This document shows positions 63,184 to 64,000 of a DNA stretch of 64,000 nt, one piece after another. The DNA is from Pseudomonas viciae. GTDB lineage: Bacteria; Pseudomonadota; Gammaproteobacteria; Pseudomonadales; Pseudomonadaceae. A model generated the notes under the pieces. The model was not told the origin of the DNA. It searched no databases and saw nothing but the letters and a program-made list of their open reading frames with translations. The position numbers were made by a program, and so were the translations under genes. The stretch is taken from the NCBI RefSeq assembly GCF_004786035.1, contig NZ_CP035088.1, positions 3,880,001 to 3,944,000 of the forward strand. The letters run 5' to 3'. Every line of letters begins with the position of its first letter. Within the stretch, counting starts at the first letter, position 1.

Positions 63184-64000
63184 TCAGTGCGCGGCTTTTT
63201 CCAGGTAGGAGGTATCCACGATCTGTTCGGTCTTGAGCGTGGTGTCGATAAAACCCAGATCGTGGGAATAGTTCATCAGGCGCTGGATGAACTGGATATC
63301 CGTTGCCTGCAAGTCCGCCGACCAGCCCAAGCGAGTACGTGCCTGGGCGACGATGTCTTCGGGTGCGATGGTCCGGCCGTCGGTGCCTTGCACCGCTTCA
63401 AGCTTGAACGCCTCGGCGATGAGCCGGTTCGCTTCAGCGGGATGCTCGTTGAGGAAGGCGATGGCCTTGCGATGGGCGCGCAGCAGTTTCACCACATCGT
63501 CCGGGCGCTCCTGCAAGGTCTTCGGCAAGGCGATCACCACGTACCACGGGTAATTGGGCAGCGCCTGGTTCACGTCCAGCAGGATCCGGCTCGAACCGCG
63601 CAACAGCGACTGGCTGACAAAGGGTTCCCAGGAAAACGCCGCGTCGACGATGCCGCGATCCAGGGCCGCGTTCATGTTGCCGGGCGGCATGTCGATGATG
63701 TCCAGATCCTTGTCAGGATTGAGCCCGGCCTTTTCTTTCAGGACATAACCGCGCAGCAACACATCCATGCCACTGCCCTTCTTGACCCCGGCGAGTCTTT
63801 TGTCCTTGAGTTGCTCCAGGCTGTTAATCGGACTTTTTGCGTCGACAATCACCGCAGCCTGACCGTAATTGACCTTCGCCAGGATCCGGCTTTGCAGCCC
63901 CCGGGAAAACCACTGGTACACCGGCGGGGTCCCGACATAGGCCACATCCAGCTCTCCGGCGGCCAGTGCTTGCTGGATCACCGGGCCATCGCCCAACGCC
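63184..64000 (-). CDS. ABC transporter substrate-binding protein (SsuA/TauA/NMT1 type), partial
   Basis: The frame is open to the right edge, so the start is missing; 272 codons are visible. The visible part includes GPVIQQALAAGELDVAYVGTPPVYQW, in pieces ALAAGELDVAYVGTPP, KRLAGVKKGSGMDVLL and VDAAFSWEPFVSQSL. This matches the aliphatic sulfonate/taurine family. It probably delivers a small anion to the permease encoded downstream. Confidence 0.85.
   Translation of the reverse strand, partial: ALGDGPVIQQALAAGELDVAYVGTPPVYQWFSRGLQSRILAKVNYGQAAVIVDAKSPINSLEQLKDKRLAGVKKGSGMDVLLRGYVLKEKAGLNPDKDLDIIDMPPGNMNAALDRGIVDAAFSWEPFVSQSLLRGSSRILLDVNQALPNYPWYVVIALPKTLQERPDDVVKLLRAHRKAIAFLNEHPAEANRLIAEAFKLEAVQGTDGRTIAPEDIVAQARTRLGWSADLQATDIQFIQRLMNYSHDLGFIDTTLKTEQIVDTSYLEKAAH

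Noticed and set aside
1..64000. CRISPR arrays, tRNA genes, insertion sequences, integrases
   Set aside because: No spaced direct repeats, cloverleaf-like sequence or transposase/integrase motif was seen by reading; island borders therefore could not be defined.

Overview
The window looks like chromosomal DNA of a Pseudomonas species, probably of the fluorescens/putida type. The evidence is moderately high GC with Pseudomonas-like codon use, an OprD-family porin, a BdlA-like PAS-PAS chemoreceptor, a paralogue of the major lipoprotein OprI, REP-like elements with a GCGAGCAAGCT core, and many regulators of families typical of the genus. I saw no tRNA, rRNA, integrase, insertion sequence or CRISPR array. 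The species assignment is inference.

Layout. 1-5.6 kb: signalling genes (partial PAS protein, NarL-type response regulator, BamE-like lipoprotein, hybrid kinase, cytoplasmic chemoreceptor). 5.7-10.7 kb: a catabolic cluster (amidohydrolase, MFS transporter, GntR regulator, amidase). 10.8-17 kb: a two-component system divergent from a flavin redox module (PepSY protein, DUF2271 protein, PepSY/flavodoxin reductase, ApbE). The DUF2271 protein carries a DGVSGAS motif expected of an ApbE substrate. 17.2-24 kb: AraC regulator and OprD porin, two LysR regulators, a glutathione transferase, an EamA exporter, a VOC protein and an EAL phosphodiesterase.

24.2-42 kb is a low-oxygen/stress island. It holds an alanine-zipper lipoprotein, a triple-BON protein, a second-type FtsH, a four-cysteine FNR-type regulator, an orphan ArcD-like antiporter, Hsp20, a beta-CASP nuclease-like protein, four tandem universal stress proteins, phosphoketolase, a zinc alcohol dehydrogenase, a GNAT acetyltransferase and an MgtC/DUF4010 membrane protein. 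A P2-type cation ATPase follows. At least eight FNR/Anr-type boxes (TTGAT-N4-ATCAA, three of them perfect) lie in the intergenic regions, so the island reads as a regulon packed beside its own probable regulator.

44.9-56.9 kb is a sulfide module. A complete E. coli-type cytochrome bd operon (cydP-cydA-cydB-cydX-ybgE; cydP is a 58-codon gene that is easily missed) sits next to a FisR-type sigma-54 activator with the three sulfane-sulfur-sensing cysteines. On the other side runs a nine-gene operon: persulfide dioxygenase, a DUF442-SQR fusion, TauE/SafE, two YeeE/YedE-type proteins, DUF2892, an ArsO-like monooxygenase, a permease and a redox-active thioredoxin-like protein. Both the cyd operon and the persulfide dioxygenase operon have a good -24/-12 promoter, and each has a TGGCAGT/ACTGCCA repeat cluster about 120-130 bases upstream. 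This suggests that one sulfur sensor switches on sulfide oxidation together with a sulfide-tolerant terminal oxidase. I consider this the most interesting system here.

57-64 kb: a YghU-type glutathione transferase, then a leftward set made of a galactose-dehydrogenase-like oxidoreductase, a DeoR regulator, a large PHP/DUF3604-like protein, an ABC permease and a truncated substrate-binding protein that runs off the right edge.
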